Below are positions 26,510 through 36,215 of a stretch of 64,000 nt of DNA, piece after piece. The stretch comes from Natronosalvus halobius. GTDB lineage: Archaea; Halobacteriota; Halobacteria; Halobacteriales; Natrialbaceae. Below the pieces are notes generated by a model. The model was not told the origin of the DNA. It was given only the letters and a program-made list of their open reading frames with translations, and did no database searches. The stretch covers positions 930,001 to 994,000 of the forward strand of contig NZ_CP099997.1 of NCBI RefSeq assembly GCF_024138145.1, given 5' to 3'. The position numbers were made by a program, and so were the translations under genes. Every line of letters starts with the position of its first letter. Position 1 is the first letter of the stretch.

Positions 26510-27859
26510 ATGGAAATCGAAATTGCAACCATCGGCGGCTACGAAGAAGTTGGACGGCAGATGACTGCCGTTCGCGCAGGAAACGACGTCGTCATCTTCG
26601 ACATGGGTCTGAACCTCTCACAGGTTCTCATCCACGACAACGTCGAGACCGAACGCATGCACAGCCTCGATCTGATCGACATGGGCGCCATCCCCGACGA
26701 TCGGATCATGAGCGACCTCGAGGGCGACGTCCAGGCAATCGTCCCGACCCACGGTCACCTCGACCACATCGGCGCGATCTCGAAACTCGCCCACCGCTAC
26801 GACGCCCCCGTCGTCGCGACGCCGTTCACGATCGAACTGGTCAAACAGCAGGTCGAGAGCGAACAGAAGTTCGGCGTCGAGAACGACCTGGTCAAGATGG
26901 ACCCGGGCGAGTCGATGACCATCGGCGACCACGGGTGTGAACTCGAGTTCGTCAACGTCACCCACTCGATCATCGACGCGATCAACCCCGTGCTCCACAC
27001 GCCCGAGGGCGCCATCGTCTACGGCCTGGACAAGCGCATGGACCACACGCCGGTCATCGGCGACCCCATCGACATGAAGCGCTTCCGCGAGATCGGTCGG
27101 GAGGGCGAGGGCGTGCTCTGTTACATCGAGGACTGCACCAACGCCAACAAGAAGGGCCGAACGCCCTCCGAGAACGTCGCCCGCGAGCACCTCCGCGACG
27201 TCCTCTACAGCATCGAAGACTACGACGGCGGCATCGTCGCCACCACCTTCTCTTCACACATCGCTCGCGTGAAGAGCCTCGTCGAGTTCGCCGACGACAT
27301 CGGCCGCCAGCCCGTCCTGCTCGGACGCTCGATGGAGAAGTACTCCGGCACCGCCGAGCGACTCGACTTCATCGACTTCCCGTCGGACCTCGGAATGTTC
27401 GGCCACCGAAAGTCCGTCGACCGGACGTTCAAGCGGATCATGAACGAGGGCAAGGAGAACTTCCTGCCCGTCGTCACCGGCCACCAGGGCGAACCCCGTG
27501 CGATGCTCACCCGAATGGCCCGCGGCGAGACCCCCTACGAACTGGACAACGGCGACAAAGTCGTCTTCTCCGCGCGCGTCATCCCCGAACCGACCAACGA
27601 GGGCCAGCGCTACCAGGCCGAGAAACTGCTCGGCATGCAGGGCGCGCGAATCTACGACGACATCCACGTTTCCGGCCACCTCAACCAGGAGGGCCACTAC
27701 GCGATGCTCGACGCGCTTCAGCCCCAGCACATCGTTCCCGCCCACCAGGATCTCAAAGGGCTTTCCGGCTACGTCAAACTCTGTGAAGGCGAGGGGTACC
27801 ACATGGGCCGTGACGTCCACGTCTCGCGAAACGGCAACCTGATCCAGCTTGTCGACTGA
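26510..27859 (+). CDS. Ribonuclease J (beta-CASP exonuclease)
   Basis: A 449-residue archaeal RNase J, a metallo-beta-lactamase/beta-CASP enzyme degrading RNA 5' to 3'. The metal motif [11 protein letters not shown] begins at about residue 79. The beta-CASP region includes [10 protein letters not shown], and the C-terminal part has [11 protein letters not shown] and [31 protein letters not shown], with the last metal-binding histidine. Length is as expected for the archaeal type. The stop is one base before the idsA start, so the genes are cotranscribed. Confidence 0.93.
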   Translation: MEIEIATIGGYEEVGRQMTAVRAGNDVVIFDMGLNLSQVLIHDNVETERMHSLDLIDMGAIPDDRIMSDLEGDVQAIVPTHGHLDHIGAISKLAHRYDAPVVATPFTIELVKQQVESEQKFGVENDLVKMDPGESMTIGDHGCELEFVNVTHSIIDAINPVLHTPEGAIVYGLDKRMDHTPVIGDPIDMKRFREIGREGEGVLCYIEDCTNANKKGRTPSENVAREHLRDVLYSIEDYDGGIVATTFSSHIARVKSLVEFADDIGRQPVLLGRSMEKYSGTAERLDFIDFPSDLGMFGHRKSVDRTFKRIMNEGKENFLPVVTGHQGEPRAMLTRMARGETPYELDNGDKVVFSARVIPEPTNEGQRYQAEKLLGMQGARIYDDIHVSGHLNQEGHYAMLDALQPQHIVPAHQDLKGLSGYVKLCEGEGYHMGRDVHVSRNGNLIQLVD

Positions 27860-27860
27860 T

Positions 27861-28916
27861 ATGACATCACCCGAGGCACGCGAAAAAGCGGTGCTCGAGG
27901 CCGTCGGCGAGCGACGCGAACTCGTCAACGAAGCCATCCCGGAGGAGCTACCGATCACGCGGCCGGAACGTCTGTACGAGGCGTCCCGATATCTGCTCGA
28001 CGCCGGCGGCAAGCGACTTCGGCCAACGGTCCTGCTGGCCACCGGAGAAGCGCTCACCGACGTCGAGCCGCTGTCGACGCCCTACCGGGAGTTCCCGACG
28101 GTCGAGGGACCGTCGACGACCGTCGACCTCATGGCTGCCGCGGTCAGCGTCGAGGTCATCCAGTCGTTCACGCTCATCCACGACGACATCATGGACGACG
28201 ACGACCTCAGACGCGGCGTCCCCGCCGTCCACAAGGCCTACGACCTGGAGACGGCGATTCTCGCGGGCGACACGCTGTACTCGAAGGCCTTCGAGATCAT
28301 GCTCGAGACGGGCGCCGAATCCGACCGGACGGTGCAGGCGCTCCACATCCTCGCGAACACCTGCACGCAGATCTGTGAGGGACAGTCGCTCGACGTGAGC
28401 TTCGAATCGCGCGAGGACGTCACGCCCGAGGAGTACCTCGAGATGGTCGAGCAGAAGACCGCCGTCCTCTACGCAGCCTCGGCGGCCCTCCCGGCAATCT
28501 TGCTGGGGGCCGACCAGGACACCGTCGACGCGCTCTACGGCTACGGACTCGATGTCGGACGCGCCTTCCAGATCCAGGACGACGTGCTCGACTTGACCGT
28601 CCCCAGCGAAAAGCTCGGCAAGCAGCGTGGAAGCGACCTCGTCGAGAACAAGCAGACGCTCATCACGGTCCACGCCCGCGAGCAGGGCGTCGACGTCGAG
28701 TCGCTGGTCGACACCACCGACGTCAACGCCGTCACCGAGGCCGAGATCGACGACGCCGTCGCCACGCTCGAGGACACCGGCTCCATCTCCTACGCGAACG
28801 ACAAGGCGCGCGACCTCGTCGACCGCGGGAAGAACCGCCTCGAGGTGCTTCCCGACAACGAGGCTCGCGAATTGCTCCTCCAGGTTGCCGATTATTTGAT
28901 CGAGCGCGGCTACTGA
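27861..28916 (+). CDS. idsA: Polyprenyl (geranylgeranyl) diphosphate synthase
   Basis: A 351-residue trans-isoprenyl diphosphate synthase that makes the C20 chain of archaeal membrane lipids, acting in the cytoplasm. The first aspartate-rich motif is in HDDIMDDDDLRRG, preceded by the GGKRLRP substrate loop. The second is QIQDDVLDLT. The ATG at 27861 follows the RNase J stop by one base. A perfect 17-base tandem duplication covers the end of the gene and its stop. Product chain length (C15, C20 or C25) cannot be fixed from sequence. Confidence 0.92.
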   Translation: MTSPEAREKAVLEAVGERRELVNEAIPEELPITRPERLYEASRYLLDAGGKRLRPTVLLATGEALTDVEPLSTPYREFPTVEGPSTTVDLMAAAVSVEVIQSFTLIHDDIMDDDDLRRGVPAVHKAYDLETAILAGDTLYSKAFEIMLETGAESDRTVQALHILANTCTQICEGQSLDVSFESREDVTPEEYLEMVEQKTAVLYAASAALPAILLGADQDTVDALYGYGLDVGRAFQIQDDVLDLTVPSEKLGKQRGSDLVENKQTLITVHAREQGVDVESLVDTTDVNAVTEAEIDDAVATLEDTGSISYANDKARDLVDRGKNRLEVLPDNEARELLLQVADYLIERGY

Positions 28917-28930
28917 TCGAGCGCGGCTAC
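28897..28930 (+). repeat. 17-base perfect tandem duplication at the idsA stop
   Basis: A 17-base unit ending GCGCGGCTAC occurs at 28897-28913 and again at 28914-28930 with no change. The second copy starts with the stop codon TGA itself. The first copy encodes the C-terminal residues IERGY. A recent slippage event is the simplest reading. Confidence 0.85.
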
Positions 28931-29042
28931 CGAGACGGCCAGTTGGGCAGTCCCTCGACGACGACTCATCGTTCGAGTTGGCCGACGACTCACCGCTCGA
29001 AATGGAACGGAGGTTTTTGGACGTGGTATTGCTACGAAGGGT

Positions 29043-29693
29043 ATGGACAACTCGAACGGTTCGCTCTCTCGCCGCCGCCTGCTGGGCGGTATCGGGGCGG
29101 CGGGGCTGACCGGCCTCGCCGGCTGTCTCGGCTCGTTTCTCGGCAGTTCCGGTCGGAACATTCGACCGACCGAACCATCTGACCCACCACAGGGCACACC
29201 AGAGGAATTCTACTACGTTCTCGAGAACGGCATCCAGGACTACGACATCACCGTCGAAGCGCTCTACGAGAACGACGGCGACCTCATCCTGGAGTATCAG
29301 TCGACTGTCGGCGACGACCTCGAGCACGGTTCGGACTCGTCAGCGGACTTGCCGTCTGACGAGTCGGACGGTGACTCCACCGACGAATCAGACGACGCAC
29401 CAGCGACCGGCGTCGACCACGACCTCTACCAGGCCACCCTCGACGAGATGGGTGTCATCGTCCAGGCATACAACCAGACCGTCGTCGTGAACGGCGACAG
29501 CGACTACGGTATGCTCGTCGGCGACCTCGTCAACCCGCTCACGGGGCAGGCCTACGGCTGGGGCGTCAAAAACGAGTGGCTCGAGGCCCACAACGAGGGC
29601 GAGATGCAGCAGATGACGCTGTGGATGAACATCCAGCAGATGATCGTCTACGAAGAGGACGTCGCCGAGGCGTCGAACGCCTCCGAGGACTAG
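29043..29693 (+). CDS. Tat lipoprotein of unknown function
   Basis: A 216-residue exported protein. The twin-arginine signal SRRRLLGGIGAAGLTGLAGC carries a lipobox cysteine at about residue 28. The mature part starts with FYYVLENGIQDYDITVEALYENDGDLILEYQST, then has an Asp/Ser-rich loop of about 35 residues, then ATLDEMGVIVQAYNQTVV and an aromatic end with TLWMNIQQMIVY. I know no function. It lies between idsA and gltX on the same strand. Confidence 0.78.
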   Translation: MDNSNGSLSRRRLLGGIGAAGLTGLAGCLGSFLGSSGRNIRPTEPSDPPQGTPEEFYYVLENGIQDYDITVEALYENDGDLILEYQSTVGDDLEHGSDSSADLPSDESDGDSTDESDDAPATGVDHDLYQATLDEMGVIVQAYNQTVVVNGDSDYGMLVGDLVNPLTGQAYGWGVKNEWLEAHNEGEMQQMTLWMNIQQMIVYEEDVAEASNASED

Positions 29694-29824
29694 TCGGCGC
29701 GTTCGAGAACCGGTTGGCGCCTCCGAGAACAAATAAGAGTTCGAGCATTGGTCGGCACGCTCGAGCGCGGACTCGGGCACACACCGCGGCTGTTTTGAAC
29801 GCGCAGGCGAAACTGTTCGCCAAC

Positions 29825-31549
29825 ATGGACGAGGAGTTACGAGGCCGCGTCGAGCGCGAGGCCGAGAAGCACGCACTGCTGAACGCGGTCAAACACGGGA
29901 GCGACGCCAACGTCGGCGCCGTCATGGGGCCGCTGATGGGCGACAATCCCGACTTCCGAGAGCACGCCGATGCAGTTCCTGGCGTCGTCGGTGGCGTCGT
30001 GTCTCGAGTCAACGGTCTCGACTCCGACGAGCGCCGCGCCAGACTCGAGGAACTGGCACCCGAGGAACTGGCCGAACTCGAGGCCGAGGACGAAGAAGAC
30101 GACACGGTCCTGCCCGATCTCCCGAACGCCGACGAGTACGACGAGATCCGGATGCGCTGTGCGCCGAATCCCAACGGCCCCTGGCACATCGGCCACGCGC
30201 GGATGCCCGCCGTCATCGGGACCTACAAGGAGCGCTACGACGGCTGGTTCTGCGTTCGCTTCGACGACACCGACCCCGAGACGAAGCGGCCGAACCTCGA
30301 GGCCTACGACTGGATCCTCGAGGACATCGATTACCTGGGGTTCGACCCAGACGCGGTCTACCGCGCGAGCGACCGGGTCGAGAGCTACTACGACCACGCT
30401 CGAGAGCTCATCGAAATGGGCGGGGCCTACACCTGCTCGTGTCCAGGCGACGAGTTTAGCGACCTGAAAAACGCCGGCGAGCCGTGTCCCCACCGCGACA
30501 AGGACTCGGAGACGGTGCTCGAGGAGTTCGAGGACATGGTCGCGGGCAAGTACGCAAGCGGCGAGATGGTCCTCCGGGTCAAGACTGACATCCAACACAA
30601 GAACCCCGCGCTTCGAGACTGGGTCGCCTTCCGAATGGTCGACACACCCCACCCGCGCGAGCGGGCCGCCGACTATCGCTGCTGGCCGATGCTCGATTTC
30701 CAGTCCGGCGTCGACGACCACCGCATCGGCATCACCCACATCATCCGGGGAATCGACCTCCAGGACTCCGCGAAACGCCAGCGGTTCCTCTACGACTACT
30801 TCGACTGGGAGTACCCCGAGGTCGTCCACTGGGGCCACGTCCAGGTCGACGCCTACGACGTGAAGATGAGTACCTCTCGCATCGGAGAGTTGATCGAGGC
30901 CGGCCACCTCGACGGCTGGGACGACCCGCGAGCACCGACCATCCGGAGCTTGCGGCGCCGTGGGATTCGCGGGGAGGCGATCACCGACGCTATGATCCAG
31001 CTCGGCACCTCGACGAGCGACGTCGACCTCGCGATGAGTTCCATCTACGCCGAGAACCGAAACCTGATCGACGAGGAGACCGACCGGCGGTTCTTCGTTC
31101 GCGAGGGTGCCGAAGTCGGGCTGGCCGGGAGTCCGCCAGATGAGGCGACGCCGCCGTTGCACCCGAACCACGAGGATCGCGGCGTTCGCCACATCCCCGC
31201 CGGCGACGCCGTCGTCCTCGAGCAGGACGACTTCCCCCAGCGAGAGGAACGCATCTGGCTGAAGGGACTCGGCTGTTTCCAGTACACTCGAGACGTCCTG
31301 CAGTACACGGGCGACTCCATCGATGTGGTCCGCGAGGGTGACGTCGACGTGATCCACTGGGCGCCGGCGGCCGAGAGCGTCTCGCTCACGCTGCGAACGA
31401 TGGACGGCGACGTCGAGGGTCGAGCCGAACCCGAGGTCGGGGACCTCGACCCCGACGACCTCGTCCAGTTCGAGCGCGTGGGCTTCGCCCGGATCGACGA
31501 GGTCGACGAAGGCAGCGAGGAGGTCGTCGCGTACTACGCGCATCCGTAA
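29825..31549 (+). CDS. gltX: Glutamyl-tRNA synthetase
   Basis: A 574-residue class I aminoacyl-tRNA synthetase of the archaeal GlxRS type, which charges tRNA-Glu and probably also tRNA-Gln for transamidation. Residues 1-100 are the archaeal N-terminal extension. The HIGH motif is in PNPNGPWHIGHARMP and the KMSKS-like loop is VKMSTSRIG. The C-terminal beta-barrel anticodon-binding domain is present (HPNHEDRGVRHIPAGDAVVLEQDD). The ATG at 29825 begins MDEELRGRVEREAEKHALLNA, the normal start. Confidence 0.95.
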   Translation: MDEELRGRVEREAEKHALLNAVKHGSDANVGAVMGPLMGDNPDFREHADAVPGVVGGVVSRVNGLDSDERRARLEELAPEELAELEAEDEEDDTVLPDLPNADEYDEIRMRCAPNPNGPWHIGHARMPAVIGTYKERYDGWFCVRFDDTDPETKRPNLEAYDWILEDIDYLGFDPDAVYRASDRVESYYDHARELIEMGGAYTCSCPGDEFSDLKNAGEPCPHRDKDSETVLEEFEDMVAGKYASGEMVLRVKTDIQHKNPALRDWVAFRMVDTPHPRERAADYRCWPMLDFQSGVDDHRIGITHIIRGIDLQDSAKRQRFLYDYFDWEYPEVVHWGHVQVDAYDVKMSTSRIGELIEAGHLDGWDDPRAPTIRSLRRRGIRGEAITDAMIQLGTSTSDVDLAMSSIYAENRNLIDEETDRRFFVREGAEVGLAGSPPDEATPPLHPNHEDRGVRHIPAGDAVVLEQDDFPQREERIWLKGLGCFQYTRDVLQYTGDSIDVVREGDVDVIHWAPAAESVSLTLRTMDGDVEGRAEPEVGDLDPDDLVQFERVGFARIDEVDEGSEEVVAYYAHP

Positions 31550-31588
31550 TCGACATCGACATCCTCGAGTTCGAGGAACTATACGCGA

Positions 31589-31756
31589 TCACTCCTCGAG
31601 CAGATCCGGCCCGCTGTCCGGGAACGGGTCGGCGACGACGCCGTCCTGGCGACCCAGCACGCGGGCGTGGGGTGCGCACACGACGCGGTTTTCGGCCCAC
31701 GGGACGTGTAACTCCACGGCGGCGTCACGGTCACAGCCCTCCTCGCTACAGCGCAT
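31589..31756 (-). CDS. 55-residue cysteine/histidine micro-protein
   Basis: The minus strand from the ATG at 31756 translates to 55 residues starting MRCSEEGCDRDAAVELHVPW and containing VVCAPHARVLGRQDGVVADP. A CxxxxC pair and a later CxxH give a plausible single zinc site. The acidic end and strong GC bias at third positions support a real gene. It converges with gltX, with 39 bases between the stops. Function is unknown. Confidence 0.65.
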   Translation of the reverse strand: MRCSEEGCDRDAAVELHVPWAENRVVCAPHARVLGRQDGVVADPFPDSGPDLLEE

Positions 31757-31827
31757 TGTGCCGACACTGGGCGATCCAGTGACACAATCGTTTCGGTGGT
31801 CAGCGATCCTGCACGCAGTCGGGGCGA

Positions 31828-32313
31828 TCAGAAGACGAACACGGCGAGGAGGAATCCGACGAGTATCGCACTCGTCAACAGGAACTGGACCGCCGTCGAC
31901 GCGAGCGTTCCAGCAGTTGCGTAGCCGGCCGCCCGGAGGCTATTCTCCAGGTCACGGTTCCCGACGAACTCGAGGGCGAAGACGGTGCCGAAGAGGCCGA
32001 CCAGGAAGCCGAGCGGTCCGGTCACGATCATCAGTGCGATGCCGACGGCGGCAGCGAGCGCGGTCGTTTGCCAGGAGGCCCCGCCAGCACGGGCGGCGAG
32101 CGACCCGGCGAAGAACTCCGCGAACAGGGTGGCCAGGCCGAGCGCGGTCAACGCGACGAACGGGACGACGCCGGGTTCGGTGTACCCGGTGTGCCACCAG
32201 TAGAGGAAGAGACCGGCCAACGAGAGCCCGCCGCCGGGGACGAGCGGGACGACGGTGCCGGCGATGCCGCCGATCAGGAGGACGACCGCGAGCACGGTGA
32301 GGGCGTCGACCAT
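31828..32313 (-). CDS. DUF456-family membrane protein
   Basis: A 161-residue protein with four or five hydrophobic helices. The family hallmark is the early VPLVPGGGLSLAGLFLYWWHTGY. A glycine-rich segment, GFLVGLFGTVFALEFVGNRD, follows, and the protein ends with two further helices. DUF456 proteins are small integral membrane proteins of unknown function. The ATG at 32313 gives the family start. Confidence 0.85.
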   Translation of the reverse strand: MVDALTVLAVVLLIGGIAGTVVPLVPGGGLSLAGLFLYWWHTGYTEPGVVPFVALTALGLATLFAEFFAGSLAARAGGASWQTTALAAAVGIALMIVTGPLGFLVGLFGTVFALEFVGNRDLENSLRAAGYATAGTLASTAVQFLLTSAILVGFLLAVFVF

Positions 32314-32444
32314 GGCTCGATAGTCGAGCAGTAGGGGGAAAGGCGTATTGCCTGCCGTGTACCGTTTTTCTCGATTTCGCGGCTCGAGCGATCGGTCTGA
32401 CCGACGTGGCCACCGTTTAGTACGGCACGGCCGTCTCTTCCGAC

Positions 32445-32687
32445 ATGGCACGACTCGTCCGACACGACGCGACCGGCCCGCGAAAGCTCGAGGAAGACGA
32501 CATCGATCCCGAGAAAGGGAACGTCGCGATCTGTCAGTGCGGACTCGCGGAGACGTACCCGTTCTGTGATGGCACACATCGGGCGACGCGAGACGAACGA
32601 GCGGACGAACTCTACGTGTACGAGACGGACGAAGACGGCAGTCGTTCGCGGCGCGTCGTCGAGGACGTCGTTTGTAGTGATGAGTGA
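32445..32687 (+). CDS. CDGSH-type iron-sulfur protein
   Basis: An 80-residue protein with one CDGSH motif, CQCGLAETYPFCDGTH. The three cysteines and histidine bind a redox-active [2Fe-2S] cluster in this family. The N-terminal half is acidic. A TATA-like TTTAGTAC lies about 27 bases before the ATG, fitting a leaderless transcript. Its role is probably electron transfer or cluster sensing in the cytoplasm, but no partner is visible nearby. Confidence 0.9.
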   Translation: MARLVRHDATGPRKLEEDDIDPEKGNVAICQCGLAETYPFCDGTHRATRDERADELYVYETDEDGSRSRRVVEDVVCSDE

Positions 32688-32899
32688 TGGTGGCCGAGTA
32701 TCGTCGAAGGATGGTTCGACTATGTTTCGTCGAAAAATGGGATCGACCAGGTGTCGACAAAAGACGGGGGTCCAGGACCGGCCGATGGTGGACTCGCCGA
32801 TTAGCGAGAGCGCCAACTGATCGTTCGCCCCAGGTGGTCCGAGTATTATAAGATGGGCATGACGAACGAAAGGATTTACACACGCACGCAAATATATCA

Positions 32900-35263
32900 A
32901 TGGCAATGGATTCGAGTCCGGGTGCGGATAGCGAACTCCGCACGAGGGTCCAACAGCAGGAGGTCGTCGCCGAATTCGGCCAGCAGGCGCTCGAAACCGA
33001 CGACCTCGATGGGTTACTACACGACGCCTCGGTCGCCGTCGCAGATACGCTCGACGTCGAGTACTGCAAGGTGCTCGAACTGCTCCCTGGCGGCGACGAG
33101 GTCCTCCTCCGGCAGGGGGTCGGTTGGCAAGACGGACTCGTCGGAACCGCGACGGCGTCGACCGATCTGGACTCGCAGGCGGGTTATACACTCCTCTCCG
33201 AGGAACCTGTCGTGGTCGACGATCTGCGGACCGAAGACCGCTTCTCCGGGCCTGACTTGCTGGTCGACCACAACGTCGTCAGCGGAATCAGCGTCATCAT
33301 CGGCTCGCTGGAGGACCCTTGGGGCGTACTGGGTACGCACACGACGGAACGCCGGGCGTTCACCGAGTACGACGTAAATTTCGTCCAGAGCATCGCGAAC
33401 GTGCTCGCCTCCGCCATCGAAACCAGCCGGGCGAAGCGATCTGTCGAGGCGGAAAAGGAGGTCAAAGAACTGATCGTCGAGACCAGTCCCGTCGGGATCG
33501 TTGTATTCGACGCGAACGGCGACCTGCAGTTCGCGAACGAGCACGCCGAGAGCGTTCTCGGCCGCGACCGCGAAGAGATCGAATCGGTCGCGTACGACGA
33601 CCCGCGCTGGATGCTGACCGACGCCGACGGAACTCCCCTCTCCGGGGAAGAAACGCCGTTCATGCGGGTGATCTCGACCGGTGAGCCGATCTTCGACATG
33701 GAGGTCGGCCTGCGCCGTCCCGACGGCGAGCGCATCTGGGTGACGGTGAACGGCGCCCCACTGGACGCCGATGAGGGCGACACCGACGAGGGCGCCGGCG
33801 CCGTTCTCGCGCTTACCGACGTCACCGACCAGAAGCGTCTCGAGAACGAATTCAAGGAGATGCTCGGGCGGGTTACCGACGCGTTCTACGCCGTCGACGA
33901 GGAGTTTCGATTCACACACGTCAACGATCGCGCCGCCGAACTGCTCCAGCGACCGAGAGCGGAGTTGCTCGGGGAGAAACTCTGGGAGATGTTCCCCGAA
34001 GCGGCGGAAGTGGACGAAGTCTGGGACGCATTTCACACGGCGCTGAACGACCAGGTGGCGACCAGCTACGACCTGTACTTCGACCCGCTCGACTTCTGGG
34101 TGGAAGCGAACCTCTACCCCTCCGAAACGGGCGTCTCCGTCTACTTCCGCGACATCACCGAGAGCAAACAGTACGAACTGGAACTCGAGCGGTACCGGGC
34201 GCTGACGGAAGCGGCCAACGACGTCATCGTGACGATCGACGCCGAGAGTACGATCCGTTCGGTAAACCCCGCCGTCGAGGACGTCTTCGGCTACGAACCC
34301 GACGAATTGGTCGGCGAGTCGCTAACGAGACTCATGCGCGACGACCTCGCGACTCGTCATCGGGCGGGACTTCAGCAATATCTCGAGACCGACGAGCGGA
34401 CCCTCGACTGGGACTACGTCGAACTCCAGGGTCAGCGCGCCGACGGTTCGGCGGTGTCGCTGTCGATTACGTTCAGCGAAATCGTCTACGAGAACGACCG
34501 CTACTTCACCGGCGTCATCCGAGACATTTCCGATCGGAAAAAACGGGAAAAACAACTCGAACGAGCAAACGAGCGGCTAAAACGATCGAACAGGCGCCTC
34601 GAACAGTTCGCCTACGCCGCTTCCCACGACCTCCAGGAGCCCCTGCGGATGGTTTCGAGTTACCTCCAGTTGATCGAACGACGCTACGAAGACGACCTGG
34701 ACGCCGACGGGACGGACTACCTCGAGTTCGCCATCGACGGGGCCGACCGAATGCGGGCGATGATCGAGGGATTGCTCGAGTACTCCCGTATCGAGACGGA
34801 AGGGAAGCCGCTCGAGCCGACCGATCTCGACACCGTCTTCGAGGACGTGCTCGACGACCTCGAGGTGCAGATCGAACGGAGCAACGCCACCATCACGTCC
34901 GATTCGCTTCCCCAGGTCCGAGGAGACCGTACGCAACTCCGCCAACTGTTCCAGAACCTCCTGGACAACGCGATGACCTACAGCGGCGACGAACCGCCAC
35001 AGATACACGTCTCGGCCGAACGGGACGGGACGGAGTGGGTCGTGTCCGTGTGCGACGAGGGGATCGGACTGGACCCGGCACACGACAGTCGAGTTTTCGA
35101 GGTCTTCCAGCGACTTCACAGTCGCGAGGAGTACCCGGGATCCGGTATCGGCCTGGCGCTCTGTAAGCGCATCGTCGAGCGTCACGGCGGCGATATCTGG
35201 GTCGATGCCGAACCCGAGGAAGGGGCAACATTCTCGGTTACGCTCCCGGTTCCAGATATGTGA
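32900..35263 (+). CDS. GAF/PAS sensor histidine kinase
   Basis: A 787-residue cytoplasmic sensor kinase without membrane segments. In order: a GAF domain (about 20-175), three PAS domains (about 190-315, 325-430 and 435-560, the last starting YRALTEAANDVIVTIDAE), a HisKA dimer domain with the phosphoacceptor in SHDLQEPLRMV, and a HATPase domain with LLDNAM, CDEGIGLDP and GSGIGLALCKRIVERHGG. The input signal is unknown. No response regulator gene is adjacent, which is usual for haloarchaeal kinases of this build. An alternative ATG lies two codons downstream. Confidence 0.93.
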   Translation: MAMDSSPGADSELRTRVQQQEVVAEFGQQALETDDLDGLLHDASVAVADTLDVEYCKVLELLPGGDEVLLRQGVGWQDGLVGTATASTDLDSQAGYTLLSEEPVVVDDLRTEDRFSGPDLLVDHNVVSGISVIIGSLEDPWGVLGTHTTERRAFTEYDVNFVQSIANVLASAIETSRAKRSVEAEKEVKELIVETSPVGIVVFDANGDLQFANEHAESVLGRDREEIESVAYDDPRWMLTDADGTPLSGEETPFMRVISTGEPIFDMEVGLRRPDGERIWVTVNGAPLDADEGDTDEGAGAVLALTDVTDQKRLENEFKEMLGRVTDAFYAVDEEFRFTHVNDRAAELLQRPRAELLGEKLWEMFPEAAEVDEVWDAFHTALNDQVATSYDLYFDPLDFWVEANLYPSETGVSVYFRDITESKQYELELERYRALTEAANDVIVTIDAESTIRSVNPAVEDVFGYEPDELVGESLTRLMRDDLATRHRAGLQQYLETDERTLDWDYVELQGQRADGSAVSLSITFSEIVYENDRYFTGVIRDISDRKKREKQLERANERLKRSNRRLEQFAYAASHDLQEPLRMVSSYLQLIERRYEDDLDADGTDYLEFAIDGADRMRAMIEGLLEYSRIETEGKPLEPTDLDTVFEDVLDDLEVQIERSNATITSDSLPQVRGDRTQLRQLFQNLLDNAMTYSGDEPPQIHVSAERDGTEWVVSVCDEGIGLDPAHDSRVFEVFQRLHSREEYPGSGIGLALCKRIVERHGGDIWVDAEPEEGATFSVTLPVPDM

Positions 35264-35375
35264 GTGCCCCCTATCGTGCGCTATACCACATCGGTACGGG
35301 TCCGGTGGACCCACGATTCGGGCCAGTGACTTCTCGAGTCAACACGACTATACCGTCCACGCCGAATGCACGCCC

Positions 35376-36125
35376 ATGTCCACGACTCGAGGGGCGATCG
35401 TCGTCGGCGCCTCCTCCGGTATCGGAGAAGCGCTCGCCCGCGAACTCGCCGCGGAAGGGTACGAACTCGGCCTCGCGGCGAGGCGAACCGAACGGTTGAC
35501 GTCGATCGGTGAATCCATGCCGACGAACACCTACGTCGCGACGATGGACGTCACCGACGTCGAGGACGCCAGAGACGGCTTCGGCGATTTGATCGAGGCC
35601 ATGCCGCCGGTCGACCTCGTCGTCCTCTGCGCCGGCGTCGGTGGCCCCAACCACGGTCTCGAGTGGGACCACGAACGGGAGACCATCGACGTCAACGTCC
35701 GCGGCTTTACCGCGCTTGCGACGGCGGCGATGGAGCACTTCGAGAGCCGCCAGGCGTTCGAGAGCGAGCGCGACGGTCACCTCGTCGGCATTTCATCGGT
35801 AGCGTCCCGGTTCGGGAACCCCAGTTCGCCCGCCTACAACGCCTCGAAGGCCTTCGTCTCGACGTACCTCGAGGGGCTCAGACACCGCCAGGCGACCCGC
35901 TCGGCCGACGTGACGATCACGACAGTCGAACCCGGGTTCGTCGACACCGACCTCATGCTCGCAGACGACCCGTTCTGGGTCAGTTCGCCGGAGACGGCGG
36001 CCGCACAGATCGCTCGAGCGATTCGCCGAGAGCGTTCACACGTCTACGTCACCCGACGCTGGCGGCTGGTCGCGTGGCTGTTCGAGGCGTTACCCGAGCC
36101 GATGGTTCGACGAATAATGACCTGA
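35376..36125 (+). CDS. Short-chain dehydrogenase/reductase
   Basis: A 249-residue SDR oxidoreductase. The nucleotide-binding motif is GASSGIGEALARELA, the catalytic serine is in VGISSVAS and the YxxxK pair is in YNASKAFVSTYL. The basic residues in AARRTERL just after the first fold favour NADP(H), though this is a rule of thumb. The C-terminal RRWRLVAWLFEALPEPMVRRIM is hydrophobic and may touch the membrane. The ATG at 35376 starts the domain properly. Substrate is unknown. Confidence 0.88.
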   Translation: MSTTRGAIVVGASSGIGEALARELAAEGYELGLAARRTERLTSIGESMPTNTYVATMDVTDVEDARDGFGDLIEAMPPVDLVVLCAGVGGPNHGLEWDHERETIDVNVRGFTALATAAMEHFESRQAFESERDGHLVGISSVASRFGNPSSPAYNASKAFVSTYLEGLRHRQATRSADVTITTVEPGFVDTDLMLADDPFWVSSPETAAAQIARAIRRERSHVYVTRRWRLVAWLFEALPEPMVRRIMT

Positions 36126-36215
36126 GCCTGCGTCGAAGCGCGGACCTGCTTCCTCGAGAGCAGGGTCGGTAACAGGTCACTCGAGAGCGAAATCGAAATC
36201 AGAACCGATCGCAAC

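Noticed and set aside
26221-26532. A 103-codon minus-strand frame upstream of RNase J.
   Set aside because: Its start lies inside the RNase J gene and its codon use is not gene-like.
29837-31543. A 568-codon minus-strand open frame.
   Set aside because: It is the antisense shadow of glutamyl-tRNA synthetase.
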